The notes below the pieces were generated by a model that was not told where the DNA came from, ran no database searches, and saw nothing but the letters and a program-made list of their open reading frames with translations. Positions 1 through 8,424 of a stretch of DNA of 64,000 nt are shown piece after piece; within the stretch, counting starts at the first letter, position 1; each line of letters begins with the position of its first letter. The stretch spans positions 620,001-684,000 of the forward strand of contig BQJC01000001.1 of NCBI GenBank assembly GCA_021604505.1, given 5' to 3'. The DNA comes from Nitrospinaceae bacterium. Its GTDB lineage: Bacteria; Nitrospinota; Nitrospinia; Nitrospinales; VA-1. A program made the translations under genes and the position numbers.

Positions 1-851
1 GGGATTTGTTCTCCGGTCGCCAGGGACAGATCCAGCGTCGATACGGGTGCCGCCACGTAAAACGGAATGTTATGATTTTTTGCCAGAATGGACACCATAT
101 ACGTGCCGATTTTGTTAGCCACATCACCGTTGGCGGCGATACGGTCCGCTCCCACCACGACCACGTCCACCTGTTTTTGCTGCATGAAATATCCCGCCAT
201 GCTGTCGGTGATCAGCTTGACGGGAATATGATCCTCCATCAACTCCCAGACCGTGAGCCTGGCTCCCTGCAGAAAGGGGCGGGTTTCATTAGCGAGGACG
301 TTCACCTTTTTGCCGGCGTTCACCGCGGCGCGGATGACCCCGAGGGCTGTTCCAAAACCTGCCGTCGCCAGGGCCCCGGCATTGCAATGCGTCAAAATAT
401 TGCTTCCGTCCTGGATCAGGGACTGGCCGAAACCGCCCATCGCCTGATTCGCGCCGATGTCCTCGTCACAAACCGTTTGCGCTTCCTCGCGCAATCTTTT
501 TTTTAAGTCGGGCAGGCTTTGGTTTTTAGAATCCCTGGCCACCCGCTTCATGCGTTCGATGGCCCAGGCAAGGTTGACCGCCGTGGGGCGCGACTGAGCC
601 AGGGTATCGCACTTGTTCTCCAGCTGGGCGTAGAAACTCTCGAAATCCTCCGCCTCAATGGCATCGGCTCCCAGACTCACCCCCATGGCCGCCGCCACGC
701 CGATGGCGGGGGCTCCCCGGATGATCATGGTTTTGATGGCATGCCCGACCTCTTCGATGGTTCGGCAATCGACGAAAACTTTTTCCGTCGGCAGGCGGGT
801 TTGGTCGATCATGCGGGCCGCGCCATCGATGAATTCGACTGTTTTAATCAT
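1..851 (-). CDS. mtnA: S-methyl-5-thioribose-1-phosphate isomerase (partial, 3' end off window)
   Basis: Isomerises 5-methylthioribose-1-phosphate to methylthioribulose-1-phosphate in the cytoplasmic methionine salvage pathway. Reading the minus strand from the ATG at 851 gives about 283 residues with family hallmarks in order: [13 protein letters not shown], the catalytic cysteine in [31 protein letters not shown], and [20 protein letters not shown] carrying the catalytic Asp. The C-terminal part lies beyond base 1. It is the last visible gene of a minus-strand cluster yggT, divIVA-like, DUF167, mtnA, with a 24-base gap to DUF167. The same fold occurs in eIF2B-alpha proteins, but the Cys and Asp motifs point to MtnA. 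No other methionine-salvage gene is next to it in the visible part. Confidence 0.95.
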   Translation of the reverse strand, partial: MIKTVEFIDGAARMIDQTRLPTEKVFVDCRTIEEVGHAIKTMIIRGAPAIGVAAAMGVSLGADAIEAEDFESFYAQLENKCDTLAQSRPTAVNLAWAIERMKRVARDSKNQSLPDLKKRLREEAQTVCDEDIGANQAMGGFGQSLIQDGSNILTHCNAGALATAGFGTALGVIRAAVNAGKKVNVLANETRPFLQGARLTVWELMEDHIPVKLITDSMAGYFMQQKQVDVVVVGADRIAANGDVANKIGTYMVSILAKNHNIPFYVAAPVSTLDLSLATGEQI

Positions 852-875
852 GGGAGTTTTTGCACTTTCAATTTT

Positions 876-1175
876 TTAAGATGTCTGAGGAAGGACTTTT
901 TGTAAAAAAGTGGATGCGTCCATACTATCGATGTGGATGATTTTATTTTTGCTGGTCACCCCGGCGACGATGTCTATTCGGGATGCGCTCACCCCCAGTG
1001 ATTTGGCCAGGAACTTGACGCAACTGCGGTTGGCTTCCCCTTCCACAGGCGGTGCCGTCAGCCGGATCTTCAGCGCGCCGTTGAAGACTCCGGTGATTTC
1101 GTTTTTAGACGCCCTGGGTTGAATGGCGGCCGAAAACTGAATTCCCCCTTTACAGGTTTTAACGTTCAAAGACAT
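876..1175 (-). CDS. DUF167 (YggU-type) protein
   Basis: A 99-residue protein of the YggU/DUF167 family, small alpha/beta proteins of unknown role. The family signature is clear: QPRASKNEITG near residue 20, LKIRLTAPPVEGEAN around residues 35 to 48, and SRIDIVAGVTSKNKIIHI in the C-terminal half. It lies 21 bases downstream of the DivIVA-like gene and just upstream of mtnA on the same strand, so cotranscription is likely. In many bacteria DUF167 genes sit beside yggT and division-related coiled-coil genes, as here. Nothing in the sequence gives a biochemical activity. Confidence 0.88.
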   Translation of the reverse strand: MSLNVKTCKGGIQFSAAIQPRASKNEITGVFNGALKIRLTAPPVEGEANRSCVKFLAKSLGVSASRIDIVAGVTSKNKIIHIDSMDASTFLQKVLPQTS

Positions 1176-1196
1176 GATTGCAAGGCAACCCGCATT

Positions 1197-1625
1197 TTAC
1201 TTTTTAAATTGCTGAAGGTGTTCCCGGGCCGATGCCTTGAGGCTTTTGATCAGGTTTGATTTTTCCTGTGTGAGTTTATGGATTTCCTGTTTCAATCCCT
1301 CCAGATCCTGCTCCGCCTTTTTTTTATGACTTTCAGCCTGTTCCCGCGCCTTTAAAAGGACCAGCTTGGCTCTTTCTTTGATAAGTTCCTGAGTGATCTG
1401 CGGGGGCCTGTCGTTGGAATCCGAACCGGCCGGGTTTTCTTTTTTTAATTTCCGAATGATCCGGCTTTTTTTCGCGAGCTCCTTTTCCAGCCTTTCGATT
1501 TCCTCCGACATTTCCTTGAAGTCATCTGCGACAAGGTGTAAAAATGTATCCACCTCCTGCTTGTTATAGCCTCTGAACTTTTCGCGAAAGCACTGTTCCA
1601 GGATGTCGAGATGATTTAACCTCAT
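1197..1625 (-). CDS. DivIVA-domain coiled-coil protein
   Basis: A 142-residue protein opening with the DivIVA membrane-targeting region (LDILEQCFREKFRGYNKQEV, then DTFLHLVADDF), followed by nearly continuous charged coiled coil. An ATG further upstream (1676) would add 17 residues that overlap the end of yggT and do not fit the family, so the ATG at 1625 was chosen; it leaves a 7-base gap to yggT. DivIVA-like proteins sit at curved membranes and poles and organise division, growth or chromosome anchoring in Gram-positive bacteria. In Gram-negative genomes such short forms occur beside yggT and their role is not settled. Coiled-coil content alone would be weak; the N-terminal motif makes the call. 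Confidence 0.8.
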   Translation of the reverse strand: MRLNHLDILEQCFREKFRGYNKQEVDTFLHLVADDFKEMSEEIERLEKELAKKSRIIRKLKKENPAGSDSNDRPPQITQELIKERAKLVLLKAREQAESHKKKAEQDLEGLKQEIHKLTQEKSNLIKSLKASAREHLQQFKK

Positions 1626-1632
1626 GGCGGAC

Positions 1633-1932
1633 TCATTGCAGTTGAATAGCGAACATTCCCAGAGATTTGACCACAAACTCCTGGAGGAAAATGATCCCCA
1701 GAATCACTATAATAGGAGAAAAATCGATGCCGATGCCGGACATGGGTATCAGTTGCCGCACCCGGGCGATGACCGGTTCCGTGATGCTGTATAAGAATTG
1801 TACGATCGGATTGTATGGATCGGGATTGACCCAGGACAACAGCGCCCGGATAATGATGATCCACATATAGATGCTGAGTGCGATATCAAGAATCGTGGCG
1901 GTGGCAGAAAGAAAATTTCCTAAGATATACAT
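1633..1932 (-). CDS. YggT family integral membrane protein
   Basis: A 99-residue protein with two hydrophobic blocks: residues about 3 to 28, ending in IIIRALLSWVNPDPYNPIVQ, and about 65 to 90. The SWVNPDP-type motif followed by LYSITEPVIARVRQLIP is the YggT signature, in which each repeat has a membrane helix and a conserved RALLSW/NP segment. The ATG at 1932 was preferred to the one at 1980, which adds a basic extension not typical of the family. First gene of the minus-strand cluster with the DivIVA-like, DUF167 and mtnA genes. YggT proteins have been linked to osmotic tolerance and, in some species, to division; which applies here cannot be read from sequence. Confidence 0.85.
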   Translation of the reverse strand: MYILGNFLSATATILDIALSIYMWIIIIRALLSWVNPDPYNPIVQFLYSITEPVIARVRQLIPMSGIGIDFSPIIVILGIIFLQEFVVKSLGMFAIQLQ

Positions 1933-2144
1933 AAGTGTCCGTTTGAGTGGTCGGGGATGGACAAAGCGCTTTCCGAACAAAAAGGGAAACCGCTAAAATC
2001 CTTGATTTTAACCCGCTTAAAGTAACCAACTTCCATTATATTGTCAATTGGAAGTCCGGAACATGAATTATGACCGCGAAAGGTTCATTTGTCATCCTCC
2101 ATAAAGAGGAAGCACCGCTTTTCTAACCGAAACAGGGAAGGACC

Positions 2145-3545
2145 ATGCCAAAAAAAATACGCGATAAGGTGATCGACCTCCTTAAAAACGAAACAGAACT
2201 TTCAGATGTCGTCGTCAAAGGATGGGTGCGGACGCGGCGCGATTCCAAGGGAGGTTTTTCATTTTTGGAAATCAACGACGGCTCCTGTCTCGCCGGCATC
2301 CAGGTGGTTGCGGATCATGAACTGGAAAGCTTTCAATCCGTTGCGAAATATCTGCATACCGGAAGTTGTGTTTCGGTCACCGGAAAACGGGTTGCGTCCC
2401 AGGGCAAGGGCCAGAAATGGGAAGTCCAGGCCAGCGAAATCGTTTTGTATGGTTCGGCGGATGCGGAGAAATATCCGTTACAGAAAAAACGCCATTCCTT
2501 CGAGTTTTTACGCGAGATCGCGCATTTGCGTCCGCGCACCAACACCTTCGGCGCCGTCATGCGCGTCCGCAACCGCTTGGCCTATTCCATCCATAAATTT
2601 TTCAACGACCGCGGGTTTGTCTACCTGCACACGCCCATTATTACGACCAGCGATTGCGAGGGTGCGGGAGAAATGTTTCAGGTGACGACGTTGAACGTGG
2701 ATCAACCGCCCCGGAACGACGGCAAGGTCGATTACGATCAGGATTTTTTCGGCAAAAAAACCGGACTCACCGTCAGCGGACAACTGGAAGGCGAGATCTA
2801 TGCCCTGGCGCTGTCCGACATCTACACGTTCGGCCCAACGTTCCGGGCGGAGAACTCCAACACCAGCCGGCATCTCGCCGAGTTCTGGATGGTCGAACCG
2901 GAGATGGCGTTTTACGAACTCGACGACGACATGGACCTGGCCGAGGAGTTCGTCACCTACCTGCTGAAAGACGTGCTGAACCATTGCCAGGAGGACATGG
3001 AGTTTTTCAACACACGCATCGACAAAACCATCATCGAAACGTTAACCAATATCGTCGAGAATCAGTTCGAACGCGTCCATTACAGCGACGCCATCCATTT
3101 GCTGGAAAAATCCGGTGAGAAGTTCGTCTACTCCGTGGAATGGGGATGCAACCTGCAGTCCGAACACGAACGCTACTTGAGCGAAAAAGTGTTTAAGAAA
3201 CCCGTCATCATCTACAACTATCCCGAAGAGATCAAACCGTTTTACATGAAACTCAACGAAGACAAAGAGACCGTTCGGGCGATGGACGTGCTGTTGCCGA
3301 AGTTGGGAGAGATCATCGGCGGCAGTCAAAGAGAAGACGATCTTGCGCTTCTGGAAGCCCGAATGAAGGAAAAAGAGCTCGATCCTCAGGAATACTGGTG
3401 GTACCTCGATCTCCGGCGTTACGGCTCCGCCCCGCATTCCGGATTTGGGCTGGGGTTCGAGAGACTCGTGCAGTTCGTCACCGGCATGGAAAACATCCGC
3501 GACGTGATCCCCTTCCCGCGCACGCCCAGGCACGCCGGGTTTTAA
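2145..3545 (+). CDS. asnS: Asparaginyl-tRNA synthetase
   Basis: Charges tRNA-Asn with asparagine in the cytoplasm. The 466-residue protein has the N-terminal OB-fold anticodon-binding domain ([20 protein letters not shown], from about residue 22) and a class II catalytic core: motif 2 [15 protein letters not shown] at about 233 to 247 and motif 3 GFGLGFERL at about 433. The insert between motifs 1 and 2 and the ending [13 protein letters not shown] are typical of AsnRS rather than AspRS. Length is normal for bacterial AsnRS. A GGAAGGA ribosome site precedes the ATG. The genome also has gatC and gatA (55651-57395), so the amidotransferase probably serves Gln-tRNA rather than Asn-tRNA formation. 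Confidence 0.97.
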   Translation: MPKKIRDKVIDLLKNETELSDVVVKGWVRTRRDSKGGFSFLEINDGSCLAGIQVVADHELESFQSVAKYLHTGSCVSVTGKRVASQGKGQKWEVQASEIVLYGSADAEKYPLQKKRHSFEFLREIAHLRPRTNTFGAVMRVRNRLAYSIHKFFNDRGFVYLHTPIITTSDCEGAGEMFQVTTLNVDQPPRNDGKVDYDQDFFGKKTGLTVSGQLEGEIYALALSDIYTFGPTFRAENSNTSRHLAEFWMVEPEMAFYELDDDMDLAEEFVTYLLKDVLNHCQEDMEFFNTRIDKTIIETLTNIVENQFERVHYSDAIHLLEKSGEKFVYSVEWGCNLQSEHERYLSEKVFKKPVIIYNYPEEIKPFYMKLNEDKETVRAMDVLLPKLGEIIGGSQREDDLALLEARMKEKELDPQEYWWYLDLRRYGSAPHSGFGLGFERLVQFVTGMENIRDVIPFPRTPRHAGF

Positions 3546-3725
3546 TTAACCTAGGCAGAACCTCTGGACTATTCTAATTAGGTTTGAGCTATATTTGATA
3601 TATTTTTAGAGAAAATTTCTTTGGCTCTGATGGAAGTCGAAATCCGAGAAGTTTTTTTCTCCTTCAGGCGTGATGGCACAGGGACTCCCCGGGAAGTTTT
3701 AAATTCCCGGCTATAAGAAATCCCA

Positions 3726-4307
3726 TCAGCGTGGTTTTGTGCATCCCTGGCCATAGGGTAAGAAGCCGGGAGGGCATCCTTTAAACCCGCGATCTCTGGG
3801 ATCTCTAGGGCGGGGCAAACCCGTACCCCCTCGTCCTTGCCGTCTTTGCTCGTCCCAATATTGGCGTGTGGATTCGCCCAGGGCCCGGTACATATCTGCT
3901 CCGATTTGGTTCTCAAAAACCAACGCTCCTCCAGCCGATCGAACCTTGCACAGACGACAACGTAATTTATTTTTATTCATTCGGTCCAGAGCTTCATTTT
4001 TCACTCTCTGCAAATCGGTCGCATATAGATCGGGAGGAACGTTCAATTGGACGACTCCCTGCTGGCTCAACAATTCTTTTTGCAGATCACGCAACCTTTT
4101 TTCCAAAACATCAAGTTTCGTCTTACTCACTCCGGCCTTCTTTTTAAAAAAGTGCTCCTCCGCAAGGTTTTCGTATTGTTCCGCCAAAGACTGGGTCTGG
4201 ATAGTATTACCCGCAAATACGGTAATTGCGGCTGCCTGGTTCAAGGTGGTTGTGAGGTGCAAAACAATTATGACCACCCAAGTGAAAAGGATAGTTTTAT
4301 GATTCAT
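3726..4307 (-). CDS. Exported CxxC protein, paralogue of upstream gene
   Basis: I do not recognise a named family. The 193-residue product has an N-terminal signal-like helix (residues about 5 to 28, ending NQAAA), a charged helical stretch (about 38 to 82), a CRLC motif at residues 117 to 120, and a Gly/Arg/Pro-rich tail with two more cysteines (178 and 189, in FKGCPPGFLPYGQGCTKPR). It is clearly paralogous to the gene just upstream (4324-4917). Shared order: a Gly-Asn/Ser-Ser opening, LAxQ-type helix, PxxLY segment, a basic RMxK stretch just before CxxC, and a GxxxFE motif just after it. The gap between the genes is 16 bases. Base composition is AT-richer than asnS or the methyltransferase on either side. 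A redox-active or metal-binding envelope protein is possible but inferred only from the cysteines. Confidence 0.7.
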   Translation of the reverse strand: MNHKTILFTWVVIIVLHLTTTLNQAAAITVFAGNTIQTQSLAEQYENLAEEHFFKKKAGVSKTKLDVLEKRLRDLQKELLSQQGVVQLNVPPDLYATDLQRVKNEALDRMNKNKLRCRLCKVRSAGGALVFENQIGADMYRALGESTRQYWDEQRRQGRGGTGLPRPRDPRDRGFKGCPPGFLPYGQGCTKPR

Positions 4308-4323
4308 GACCCCTTTACTCCAC

Positions 4324-4917
4324 TTAGTTTTTTGATCTCATTTCCTCTATGTCATTTAAAAAATCCTGCATATCTTGGATCATCTCCCTTTGTTCCGGTC
4401 GTAACTGTGACTCTGACTTGGCATCAGGTCCTTCTCTCGTTATTCGGGGTTCTTGTCTAACCCCGGTATCAAACGATTTTATCGAGGTATCCTGGTTTGG
4501 ATAAAGTTCCTCGAAGTAAAATATTCCTCTTTCATAGCTCACTAAACAGGGATCACAATATAATTCCCTTTTCCGCATTCTATTTTTTGCGGCCCTGCTG
4601 ATTTTTTTTTCATTTTCTTCATGGTCAAAATAAAGTTTTGAAGGGATCATTAATTCGACGGCCTTCAGATTTTTTAATTTTAATTTGAGATTATTCAACC
4701 GCGTATTCAAGGTCCGAAGCTCCCCTTCCCCGGCTCCTTTAGACTTGGAAAACTCCATATGCATATAATCTTTCAGATGTTGATTAGCCAGTCTTGGGAT
4801 TTGGCGAGAGGAACCAATAAAAATTGGTATCATATCCTCTTCAGATGCGGATGGGGTTGGGTGAATCTGACTGGCTCCGACGAAAACCAATACAAAAGTA
4901 ACGACTTTGATATTCAT
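4324..4917 (-). CDS. Exported CxxC protein, upstream paralogue
   Basis: A 197-residue protein without a family I can name. Residues 3 to 24 form a signal-peptide-like segment, followed by GSSRQIPRLANQ, a long charged helix rich in Leu/Lys (about 64 to 88), IPSKLYFD, then the basic run NRMRKRELYCDPC with CxxC at 121 to 124 and a short GIFYFEEL strand. It aligns along most of its length with the downstream product but lacks the extra C-terminal cysteine pair and instead ends in an acidic helix. A strong AAGGAG ribosome site precedes the ATG. The two genes form a minus-strand operon on an AT-rich island between asnS and the rRNA methyltransferase. Confidence 0.7.
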   Translation of the reverse strand: MNIKVVTFVLVFVGASQIHPTPSASEEDMIPIFIGSSRQIPRLANQHLKDYMHMEFSKSKGAGEGELRTLNTRLNNLKLKLKNLKAVELMIPSKLYFDHEENEKKISRAAKNRMRKRELYCDPCLVSYERGIFYFEELYPNQDTSIKSFDTGVRQEPRITREGPDAKSESQLRPEQREMIQDMQDFLNDIEEMRSKN

Positions 4918-5033
4918 GATTTTCTCCTTTTCCGAATCCTAGATTACTTCCTGAAAAAAATTCATTCCGTAACACGTTCCGAATTCAGGAGGACGCAAAA
5001 TATCATTCGTTCAATCATGCGGCATGGATGATC

Positions 5034-5069
5034 AGGCCTAGGTATCTATTATTCTATATAGGCTTTTTT
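5034..5069 (+). terminator. Plus-strand intrinsic-terminator-like hairpin with no gene directly upstream
   Basis: The sequence AGGCCTA (5034-5040) pairs with TAGGCTT (5059-5065) with one G-T pair, followed by a T run (5064-5069). It points in the plus direction, yet the nearest plus-strand gene upstream is asnS, ending 1.5 kb away beyond the two minus-strand CxxC genes. It may be a relic of an earlier asnS end, or have no role. The loop is long (18 bases), so the call is weak. Confidence 0.35.
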
Positions 5070-5094
5070 CTAAGTTTCGCAATAGGCAGGGGGT

Positions 5095-6468
5095 TTAAGA
5101 CTTGCGCAGCAAAACCGCTGTTTCCACATGTTGCGTCTGCGGGAACATGTCGATGACCACCATGTCTTCGATACGATAAGGCTCCATGCGGGCGAGATCG
5201 CGCGCCAGAGTGGCGGGGTTGCAGGAAACATAGACGATCGTCTCAGGCGCGATCTTTAAGATGCTTTCCACCACCTCCTTGGAACATCCCTTTCGCGGCG
5301 GGTCGACGATCACCGTGTCTATCGTTTGCTCTTCAACGATTTTCGGCAGATGCGTCTCCACCGTTCCCTGCAAAAACTCGCAGGTTTCGATGCCGTTCAG
5401 TTTGGCGCTTTCCTTGGCGTCCTCGATGGCTTCCGGAAACTCTTCAATGCCGATCACCGACCGTCCCGCACGCGCCAGCCACAGGCTGATGCCGCCGGAC
5501 CCGCAATAAGCGTCCAGAACTTTTCCCTTGCCCGGAGTCACCCACTGATTGATGACCTCATACAACCTCACCGCCTGCGGGGAATGGACCTGCATGAAAG
5601 ACCCTAGAGCCAAACGAAACTGCAAACCGTCCAGTTCATCGGCGAACCGGCCCTTGCCCCACAGTTTTCGGGTACTGCCGCCCAGAATGACATTGGTGTC
5701 CTTGTCGTTCAGGTTTTGCACGATGCCCGCGACGCGATAGCGTTCCAGAAATTCCGCGTCCGTCAATTCCTTTAAAAACGGTTTCGGAAACCGGCCCTTG
5801 GTGGTGATGAAACCGATGAGCGTCTCCCCGGTGGCTTCCGAGTGGCGGACGACTATGCCGCGCAGAAATCCCTTGTGCCACTTTTCGCTGTAAATGAGGA
5901 CCCGGTGTTTTATCAGCAGGCCGCGAATGTGTTCCTTGACCTCGTTGATCGGCGGCAGGAGGATGTCGCAACGGTCCGAATCGGCCACCTCATGCGTGCC
6001 CTGCTGGTAGAAACCCACCTCCAGCTTTTTATCCTTCAGAGCCACCGCGAAGCTTCCCTTATTGCGGTAATGATACGGGCGCTCGGCGGGCAGAGTTTTA
6101 ATCGGGTCGGGAGGCGTGATCTTGCCGATATGTTGCAATGCTTCCGAAACCACCCGTACCTTGAACTCCATCTGCTTTTCATACAAAAGGTCCTGCAGTT
6201 TACAGCCGCCGCATTCCAAAAACACCGGGCAGGGGGCCTCGACCCGAAACTCGGAAGCCTTCAGCCGGTCCAGCACCCTGGCCACGCCGAAGCGCGGGGT
6301 GACCTTGCTGACCTCGCCCATCACCGTGTCGCCAGGCAGGCCCTCGGGAACGAACAGAGTGTATCCTTCGTGGCGGCATATGCCGTCGCCGCTGGAACCC
6401 TGAGTTTCGACGGTCAGCTCCAGCTGGTCGCCGACTTTTACTGGAATGATGTGCTGAAGTTTTGCCAT
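5095..6468 (-). CDS. rlmD: 23S rRNA (uracil-5-)-methyltransferase, RlmD/RumA type
   Basis: SAM-dependent methyltransferase that makes 5-methyluridine in RNA. The 457-residue protein opens with a TRAM domain (residues about 8 to 65), then the iron-sulfur cluster cysteines CPVFLECGGC near residues 79 to 88, the SAM-binding motif VLDAYCGSGGISLWLA, and DPPRKGCSKEVV. The catalytic cysteine lies in VYVSCNPATLARDLA, and DMFPQTQHVETAVLL is the usual ending. Length is normal for the family. Whether it modifies U1939, U747 or both cannot be told from sequence, so the symbol is tentative. It appears monocistronic and is divergent from the nucleosidase gene at 6630. Confidence 0.9.
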   Translation of the reverse strand: MAKLQHIIPVKVGDQLELTVETQGSSGDGICRHEGYTLFVPEGLPGDTVMGEVSKVTPRFGVARVLDRLKASEFRVEAPCPVFLECGGCKLQDLLYEKQMEFKVRVVSEALQHIGKITPPDPIKTLPAERPYHYRNKGSFAVALKDKKLEVGFYQQGTHEVADSDRCDILLPPINEVKEHIRGLLIKHRVLIYSEKWHKGFLRGIVVRHSEATGETLIGFITTKGRFPKPFLKELTDAEFLERYRVAGIVQNLNDKDTNVILGGSTRKLWGKGRFADELDGLQFRLALGSFMQVHSPQAVRLYEVINQWVTPGKGKVLDAYCGSGGISLWLARAGRSVIGIEEFPEAIEDAKESAKLNGIETCEFLQGTVETHLPKIVEEQTIDTVIVDPPRKGCSKEVVESILKIAPETIVYVSCNPATLARDLARMEPYRIEDMVVIDMFPQTQHVETAVLLRKS

Positions 6469-6629
6469 GCGTCCTTGTCTTTCAGAGAGTAAAACCCGCT
6501 AATCTAGCATACGGGCCGAGTGGAAGGAAATAGAATAATCCTCTTGGGAGGCATCCCAAAGGCGTGCTATGTTTTGTCCGGGTGCAGTAAAGTGTAAAGG
6601 AAAACGAGCCGCTTAGAAAATAAAACTTC

Positions 6630-7397
6630 ATGAGACATAGCATTTGCATACTGGGAGCGGTCAAGGAAGAGATCGCCGGAATCAAAGGCCGGATGAAGAT
6701 CGAGCGCCGGCACAAGTTCGGAAAGACCGATATCTGGCGCGGCACCTGGGAGGGAAAGCGCGTCATCCTCGTGCGCACCGGAGTCGGCAAAAAAAGAGCC
6801 CAGGAAGCCCTGACCCGCGTGCTGGATAATTTCCCCATCTCGATGGTGATTTCCATAGGCTACGCCGGCGGAACGCATCCCGACCTTCAGACGGGAGATC
6901 TGTTGATCGCCGATAAAGTGCTGGCCGTCCCCGAAGACGGAAAAACCCCGAAGGAAGTCCTCACGACCGCGCCCCTTACGGAAAAGGCGGTGGGCCTTCA
7001 AGCATCGGATGAACCCCGCTTCAAGTTTTCCATACACAAAGGCAGCCTGCTTACCGTGGAAACCGTGATCCATCGCCCCGAAGACAAACGGGCATTGGGG
7101 GAGAGATATGACGCCATGGCCCTCGACATGGAAACCTGCGAACTGGCCAGGATCGCGGCCAAGCGGGAGTTGGAATTTCTGTCCGTCCGCGCCATCAGCG
7201 ACACCGTCGAGCAGGAACTGGTGGATGTTTCATCCTTCATGGAGAAGGATGGAGAAATCTCTAAACTCAAAGCCGGGTGGTACGTCCTCACCCATCCCGC
7301 ATCGCTAAAAACCTTCATCGACCTCAAAGACATCGCTCAACAAGCCACAAAAAATTTGACTGAGTTTTTGATTGAGTTTTTGCGAGTTAAGAACTGA
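6630..7397 (+). CDS. Nucleosidase of the MTA/SAH nucleosidase (PNP/UDP phosphorylase) superfamily
   Basis: A 255-residue protein with the phosphorylase fold: ICILGAVKEEIAG at the N-terminus, VRTGVGKKRAQEAL, ISIGYAGGTHPDLQTGDLLI (glycine-rich base of the active site), LDMETCELARIAA carrying the ribose-binding Glu, and VRAISDT with the catalytic Asp. These fit enzymes that cleave methylthioadenosine, S-adenosylhomocysteine, futalosine or adenosylhopane. Which substrate is used cannot be settled. A hopanoid HpnG-type role is worth considering because a squalene-synthase-like gene occurs 34 kb away. A methylthioadenosine role would connect with mtnA at 1-851. It stands alone between a divergent methyltransferase and an AT-rich orphan. 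Confidence 0.8.
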   Translation: MRHSICILGAVKEEIAGIKGRMKIERRHKFGKTDIWRGTWEGKRVILVRTGVGKKRAQEALTRVLDNFPISMVISIGYAGGTHPDLQTGDLLIADKVLAVPEDGKTPKEVLTTAPLTEKAVGLQASDEPRFKFSIHKGSLLTVETVIHRPEDKRALGERYDAMALDMETCELARIAAKRELEFLSVRAISDTVEQELVDVSSFMEKDGEISKLKAGWYVLTHPASLKTFIDLKDIAQQATKNLTEFLIEFLRVKN

Positions 7398-7468
7398 GTC
7401 GGAAAATTTTTTATCGAAGGTTAAAAATGATTTTTTAGATTGAGGACAAATTAGAAGGAGGGATAAAA

Positions 7469-8257
7469 ATTAAGATAGAACGATTTATCGATTGCCCAGA
7501 AATATCTTCTTTGCGAGAAACAAAATTTTATTCTTCATTGCGACCATATATTCATCAAAGACTTAAGCATCATAAAGATACAAAGGGTTATTTTATATTA
7601 GAAGGTGATGAAGAGAACTTTTCTATTGAAGACAGGTATTTTGCAAAACTTGATATTATTTTTAATCAACTGTTTCAAAATATTCAAATTCGTCAGTATT
7701 GGAAAAGTCAATTTGTTGGGCTCAGACAGTCTCGGCAAATAAGTGTGTTGGCGTTAGGTTGTCTTCATAGGGCCTATATCAATGAACTTGTCATTTTATT
7801 TGAACGTTTGGAAGGTTTTCTGGTGCTCTTAAATAAAGCCTTCAGACAACAAGAAAAAACTAAGGAGCTTGAACAGATACTTCTACAGTTCTTTGACCCT
7901 TTAATTTTCAAGAAACGCAACTATAATCATCACCAGTCGTATTTGTGGTTTCCTGGTCATACTGAGTTGGCAACACAGGAAGAACGAGCGTTACAAAACG
8001 AAAATTACCTTGGCAAATATTATGAAGAATTTATAAAAAAAGTTGATGATAATATTAGTTGGATTGAGTCTGCTGAAAAAGAGATCTCGAATTTTTTAAA
8101 GTTATTTGTGGAAGCTGTGGAAGAACGGACTAAAAGTGGTGGAACATACTTGAAACCAACTCATTTACCATCAAACTTTTACATTAAAGATAAATTGAAG
8201 TCTAATCTAAGACAAAATTATCTTCATGATGACGTTTTTGAAAAAGGTAGAGACTAA
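7469..8257 (+). CDS. AT-rich orphan protein, probable ATT start
   Basis: I recognise no family in this 262-codon frame. The product is mostly helical, with many Lys, Glu, Gln and aromatic residues and no signal peptide or membrane span; a helical core at FVGLRQSRQISVLALGCLHRAYINELVILF (split here for naming only) is the most conserved-looking part. No ATG, GTG or TTG occurs before the TTG at 7511, which has no ribosome site. A perfect AGGAGGG (7456-7462) lies 6 bases before an in-frame ATT at 7469, which would add MKIERFIDCPEISS. The gene is far more AT-rich than both flanks and looks acquired. It could be a start-codon-damaged gene or a genuine ATT-initiated one. Confidence 0.6.
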   Translation: MKIERFIDCPEISSLRETKFYSSLRPYIHQRLKHHKDTKGYFILEGDEENFSIEDRYFAKLDIIFNQLFQNIQIRQYWKSQFVGLRQSRQISVLALGCLHRAYINELVILFERLEGFLVLLNKAFRQQEKTKELEQILLQFFDPLIFKKRNYNHHQSYLWFPGHTELATQEERALQNENYLGKYYEEFIKKVDDNISWIESAEKEISNFLKLFVEAVEERTKSGGTYLKPTHLPSNFYIKDKLKSNLRQNYLHDDVFEKGRD

Positions 8258-8424
8258 TTTGACCGGTTTAATTAAGACAACGCAGTTAAAGAAAAAATTT
8301 CAATTTCTTTAGAAAATTTCCATAAACCCTTCACATTATTACCTTGTTTTTCCACTGTTCTCAACTTTGCGTGTACAATTTCTCCAGTCCGTGGGAAACA
8401 TCAACTTAAACGAAGGATGGCCCG

